The notes beneath the pieces were generated by a model. It worked only from the letters and a program-made list of their open reading frames with translations. It was not told where the DNA came from and made no database searches. From SIAJ01 sp036266155 (lineage in GTDB: Bacteria > Planctomycetota > Planctomycetia > Gemmatales > Gemmataceae), in contig DATANR010000438.1 in the NCBI GenBank assembly GCA_036266155.1, positions 1 to 13,989 on the forward strand: DNA of 13,989 nt. The letters run 5' to 3'. A program made the translations under genes and the position numbers. This document shows positions 12,801 through 13,989 of the stretch, piece after piece (positions within the stretch are counted from its first letter, which is position 1; each line of letters begins with the position of its first letter).

Positions 12801-13109
12801 GAAAGTGGACGGCTCTGGCGGCCACGATTCATAGGCCGGGAAGACGACGGGTCGCTGACCAGCAAAGCTATTTAGGTCGTTGGCCCACGGATCGACGTCG
12901 CCGACATGGGCGAGAACGACCAGAACGGGGCCGGCCGCGTTGCTGGCGAGAGCCGCGGCCGCGAGCGCGGCGGATGAGCCCCATGCCCCGTCAATGGTCC
13001 CCGCCCTACCAGCGCCGAGCGCGGCCGACACGTCGGCAAAGCCCTCGGCCGCGCGCAACACCTTCGGCAAGTCGGTCAGCGCACCGGGGGCGGCATCCGC
13101 GACGGGCAT
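9816..13109 (-). CDS. mfd: Transcription-repair coupling factor Mfd
   Basis: 1097 residues (E. coli Mfd 1148). Mfd releases RNA polymerase stalled at DNA lesions and recruits UvrA. The order is as expected: a UvrB-homology region (about 1-330), the RNA-polymerase-interacting domain preceded by VVHVVHGIGRFRGM (about 435-530), RecG-like translocase domains with Walker A GDVGYGKT (588-595) and DEEQ box IIDEEQRFG (Asp689), and the C-terminal regulatory domain (PWPAYLPRDYVPGQK onwards). A TTG at 13166 extends the frame by 19 codons; ATG 13109 is preferred because of a GGAGG just upstream. About nine extra residues relative to E. coli (near 453-463) coincide with a tandem repeat at 11724-11751. It appears functional. 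Confidence 0.97.
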   Translation of the reverse strand: MPVADAAPGALTDLPKVLRAAEGFADVSAALGAGRAGTIDGAWGSSAALAAAALASNAAGPVLVVLAHVGDVDPWANDLNSFAGQRPVVFPAYESWPPEPSTFDETPGRRLRIVQKLAGDGANAPRVLLATMSALMQPVPARGELADHSRRLHVGGSIDLDELGEWLVDNGYKRLDAVELSGEFSRRGGILDVFSFDAEDPVRLEFFGDDIESIRPFATGNQRSLGELQEIRILSSAARGVTGGRGHFVEHLPANTTVVLVEPRDLHEQGKFFLEAVASVEGLFTVEGTFKQLIARPNVAVSALPRPGIEVAAHLRVESVERFSGNVNRVRDELDLIARADRMLIACQNEAEVHRLTDVLAAGKLAQSERLKLVTGSVRAGFRLVESGIVVLGSHELFHREQTPAGQKGAGLPRRRIESRAIDSFLELNDGDLVVHVVHGIGRFRGMHMLDRADSGHQSAVSQAKEENLLIEFRDGVMLYVPVSKIDLVQKYVGGSKANPELSKLGGTAWGKRVGKVEEAVHDLAADMVQVQAMREAQTGTPFPPDSDWQKEFEASFPYQETPDQLTAVSEIKHDLERPRPMDRLLCGDVGYGKTEVAIRAAFKAIDNGKQVAILVPTTVLAEQHFRTFRDRLAEYPFTVDVLSRFRTAAEQKRVVKGLQDGSVDVVVGTHRLVSKDVEFKDLGLVIIDEEQRFGVEHKERLKRLRAMVDILTMTATPIPRTLHLSLLGIREISNLETPPPERLPVETRIMRWDDKLIRAAILRELGRDGQVYFVHNRVYDIEAVAQHVGRIVPEAKIVIGHGQMHEGELEKAMLAFVRKEAHILVATTIIESGLDIPNANTIFINQADHYGLADLHQLRGRVGRMKNRAYAYLLLDSERGVSSDAAKRLKAIEEFTELGAGFKIAMRDLEIRGAGNILGIQQSGHIAAVGYELYCQLLENAVRSVKNMAQKTALETHVDLPWPAYLPRDYVPGQKLRMEIYRRLTRVRDPNKLVDFRQELRDRYGPIPEPTEWLLRLIEVRLLAAKWQVVNIHRNGPDLVLGYRNAKRMAQLVDRSAGRLKAIDEKDAYLRLQEGDEEPAAMYEMLKRILRGAKEG
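11724..11751. repeat. 7-nt tandem repeat inside mfd
   Basis: Four imperfect 7-nt units on the plus strand: GCTGACT, GCTGACT, GATGACC, GCTGTCG. They encode part of Mfd residues 453-463 (ADSGHQSAVSQ on the minus strand). By eye, Mfd here has about nine residues more than E. coli between GMHMLD and the LLIEF strand, close to the repeat length, so the repeat probably accounts for the insertion. Confidence 0.6.
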
Positions 13110-13113
13110 GAAA

Positions 13114-13118
13114 CCTCC
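13114..13118 (-). promoter_or_regulatory. Ribosome-binding site fixing the mfd start
   Basis: GGAGG on the minus strand, 4 nt from the ATG at 13109. The spacing is slightly short but the match is perfect. No comparable site precedes the alternative TTG at 13166. Confidence 0.65.
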
Positions 13119-13211
13119 GTGGGGAACTCTCCTTGTATTGTTGGAGGACAATGAACGGAAGGCCAAGTCGAGCCTATCGTAACATCACTGCCCACACTGG
13201 CCGTCCGAAGA

Positions 13212-13673
13212 ATGCGACCATTCATTGCCGCGATCGTGTTGCTGACCGGGTCGTCGCCCGCTTGGGCGCATCGGCTTCATGTCAAGCCAACCCTTGTCGG
13301 CGATCAACTCCGCGTCGAAGCCTATTACGACGACGACACCCCGGCTCAAGAGGCACAGGTCACGATCCTGATGGGCGATGACGTGGTGGCCGCGGGCCGC
13401 ACTGATGAGAAAGGCGTGTGGACCGGGGCACGACCGCAGCCGGGCACTTACATCGTGAAGGCGGAAAGCGTCGGCCACGCGGCGAAGGAGTCTCTCGTGA
13501 TTGCGGAAATCAAATCGCCGCCCGACGAATCACCGGCGGACGTTCGCAAACAACGCACGCAAATTCCGTGGGCTCGACTGGCGATGGGACTTGGCATGAT
13601 CGGCGGATTGTACGTGGCCTACCTGATCGCGCGACGAGCGCTGTGGAAAGCCGCCACGTCAATTTCGATGTAA
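13212..13673 (+). CDS. Exported membrane-anchored protein, NikL/NikK-like
   Basis: 153 residues. A signal peptide MRPFIAAIVLLTGSSPAWA (1-19) is followed by mature HRLHVKPTLVGDQLRVEAYYDDDTPAQEAQV, then a beta-sandwich-like domain with GRTDEKGVW and QPGTYIVKAE, the pattern of carboxypeptidase-regulatory-like (CarboxypepD_reg/DUF4198-type) domains. A single C-terminal membrane helix lies at about 121-140, with a short cytosolic tail. Proteins with this opening (AHRLHV...) occur as accessory subunits of Ni/Co ECF transporters, where the N-terminal His of the mature chain helps bind metal; here His20 and His23 would fit. No transporter subunit is visible, so the metal role is inference. It is divergent from mfd with a 102-nt gap. 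Confidence 0.82.
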   Translation: MRPFIAAIVLLTGSSPAWAHRLHVKPTLVGDQLRVEAYYDDDTPAQEAQVTILMGDDVVAAGRTDEKGVWTGARPQPGTYIVKAESVGHAAKESLVIAEIKSPPDESPADVRKQRTQIPWARLAMGLGMIGGLYVAYLIARRALWKAATSISM

Positions 13674-13691
13674 AAATGCACCGATGACGTG

Positions 13692-13700
13692 TGCTACAAT
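13692..13700 (+). promoter_or_regulatory. Extended -10 promoter motif
   Basis: TGC followed by TACAAT (13695-13700) fits an extended -10 element (TGnTATAAT-like). No -35 is recognisable at 17 nt spacing, as is common for extended -10 promoters. Transcription would start near 13707, just before the hairpin at 13716, and run through the structured region. Confidence 0.4.
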
Positions 13701-13710
13701 TGCGCGGCCG

Positions 13711-13751
13711 AAAACGCACGCACCCGGCCGCTGGTGCGACCGGGTGCGTGC
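13711..13751 (-). terminator. Perfect 12-bp hairpin, terminator-like on the minus strand
   Basis: GCACGCACCCGG (13716-13727) and CCGGGTGCGTGC (13740-13751) are exact complements with a 12-nt loop. Read on the minus strand the stem is followed by GTTTTCGG, a short T-run, so it could end a transcript entering from the right edge. On the plus strand it lies about 40 nt after the stop at 13673 but has no T-run. It could also be the first stem of the RNA started at the promoter motif just upstream. Confidence 0.5.
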
Positions 13752-13769
13752 AGATGATAGAGAATCCTG

Positions 13770-13912
13770 GGCGAGGCGAAGGGAATGGCCGGGGTTGATT
13801 CGGGCGTGGAATCAACTGAGCGATTTTTGAGCGACCGGCGATTCCCCTCGCCGTGAACCGAATGAACCAGTGGGATAATGAGCGGGGTCGGGGCATCGCT
13901 GCCCCGCCCCGC
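13770..13912 (+). ncRNA. Candidate structured RNA of unknown class
   Basis: Nested pairing is visible. An outer stem pairs GGCGAG (13770-13775) with CTCGCC (13847-13852), GGGAAT (13781-13786) with ATTCCC (13841-13846), and CCGG (13789-13792) with CCGG (13835-13838). Inside it is a perfect 8-bp hairpin, GTTGATTC (13794-13801) with GAATCAAC (13809-13816). A second domain, 13882-13912, is a 13-bp hairpin with one bulged T and a TCGC tetraloop. I could not match it to tmRNA, RNase P, 6S, SRP RNA or a known riboswitch. Strand is taken from the upstream promoter motif. It could be an independent RNA, a leader of a gene beyond the window, or structure without function. Confidence 0.35.
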
Positions 13913-13989
13913 ACGACCGACGACCGGGCGACAAGTATGAGTGCGGAGGAACCGGCCGGGGTCCCAAACCCGACCGTTTGTCCCTCAGG

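Larger units (their letters stand above)
13674..13989. other. Gene-free, structure-rich region at the right edge
   Basis: 316 nt without a convincing gene on either strand. Open frames on the minus strand exist only because stop codons are rare in such GC-rich DNA, and their translations (Arg/Pro-rich) do not look like protein. The stretch holds an extended -10 motif, a perfect 12-bp hairpin and at least two further strong stems, described separately. It may be a leader, a structured RNA, or the terminator region of a gene beyond the edge. Confidence 0.6.

Noticed and set aside
13110..13166. TTG start extending Mfd by 19 residues
   Set aside because: The ATG at 13109 has a GGAGG immediately upstream, which lies within the proposed extension. 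The extra residues are Arg/Ser/Asn-rich and not family-like.
13674..13989. tmRNA, RNase P RNA, 6S RNA, SRP RNA or cobalamin riboswitch
   Set aside because: I looked for the conserved cores (for example the RNase P GAGGAAAGTCC block, tmRNA ends, the B12 box) and found only weak chance resemblances such as GGAGGAACCGG.
1..13989. CRISPR array or phage module
   Set aside because: No regularly spaced direct repeats and no phage structural, integrase or Cas genes were seen.

Overview
The window looks like chromosomal DNA from a GC-rich planctomycete, most plausibly of the Gemmata/Pirellula type. This is an inference from gene content, not from any marker gene. It rests on a Gemmata-style WD40 protein, a lipobox lipoprotein, the N-terminus of an IS630-like transposase, a GGGTATGGGG-type intergenic palindrome, and an AAA+ protease cluster of a kind I associate with planctomycetes and myxobacteria. 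There are no rRNA or tRNA genes and no CRISPR array.

Layout. (1) Positions 1-383: the first 18 codons of an IS630-like transposase leave the left edge on the minus strand. About 330 nt without a gene follow, holding two perfect inverted repeats. (2) 384-2360, plus strand: an unrecognised lipoprotein, then RNA 3'-phosphate cyclase (rtcA). (3) 2388-8368, plus strand: the most interesting part. In order it has a small radical-SAM activase-like protein, a 359-residue protein of unknown family, a 189-residue protein with a long charged helix, a 717-residue AAA+ protease, an 83-residue acidic protein and a seven-bladed WD40 propeller. (4) 8388-9811: a DUF3303-like small protein translationally coupled to a secreted serine beta-lactamase/transpeptidase-like protein. 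(5) 9816-13109, minus strand: Mfd, convergent with the previous gene and separated from it by 4 nt. (6) 13212-13673, plus strand: an exported, membrane-anchored protein resembling Ni/Co-uptake accessory proteins. (7) 13674-13989: no gene, but an extended -10 promoter motif, a strong hairpin and several nested stems that look like a structured RNA.

How the genes may work together. The 2388-8368 block is mostly tightly packed (ATGA overlap at 3005, 3 nt at 7150, 18 nt at 7405). Its centre is an unusual protease. An N-terminal degenerate AAA-like region replaces the membrane anchor of FtsH. The active ATPase has a Cdc48/p97-type pore loop (KSKWVGESE), and the C-terminal peptidase keeps the FtsH/M41 zinc site (HEAGH plus a downstream Asp). 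My working model is a cytosolic AAA+ protease with three dedicated partner or adaptor proteins, a radical-SAM enzyme that may modify or prime one of them, and a WD40 scaffold or sensor. rtcA lies 27 nt upstream, which may add an RNA-repair element. FtsH-like proteases accompanied by uncharacterised 'X' proteins have been proposed from comparative genomics to be biological-conflict systems. I cannot tell from sequence alone whether this locus belongs to one of those families, and neither MoxR nor a vWA protein, usual parts of the ternary systems, is present here. The components are supported by visible motifs. The shared function is inference.
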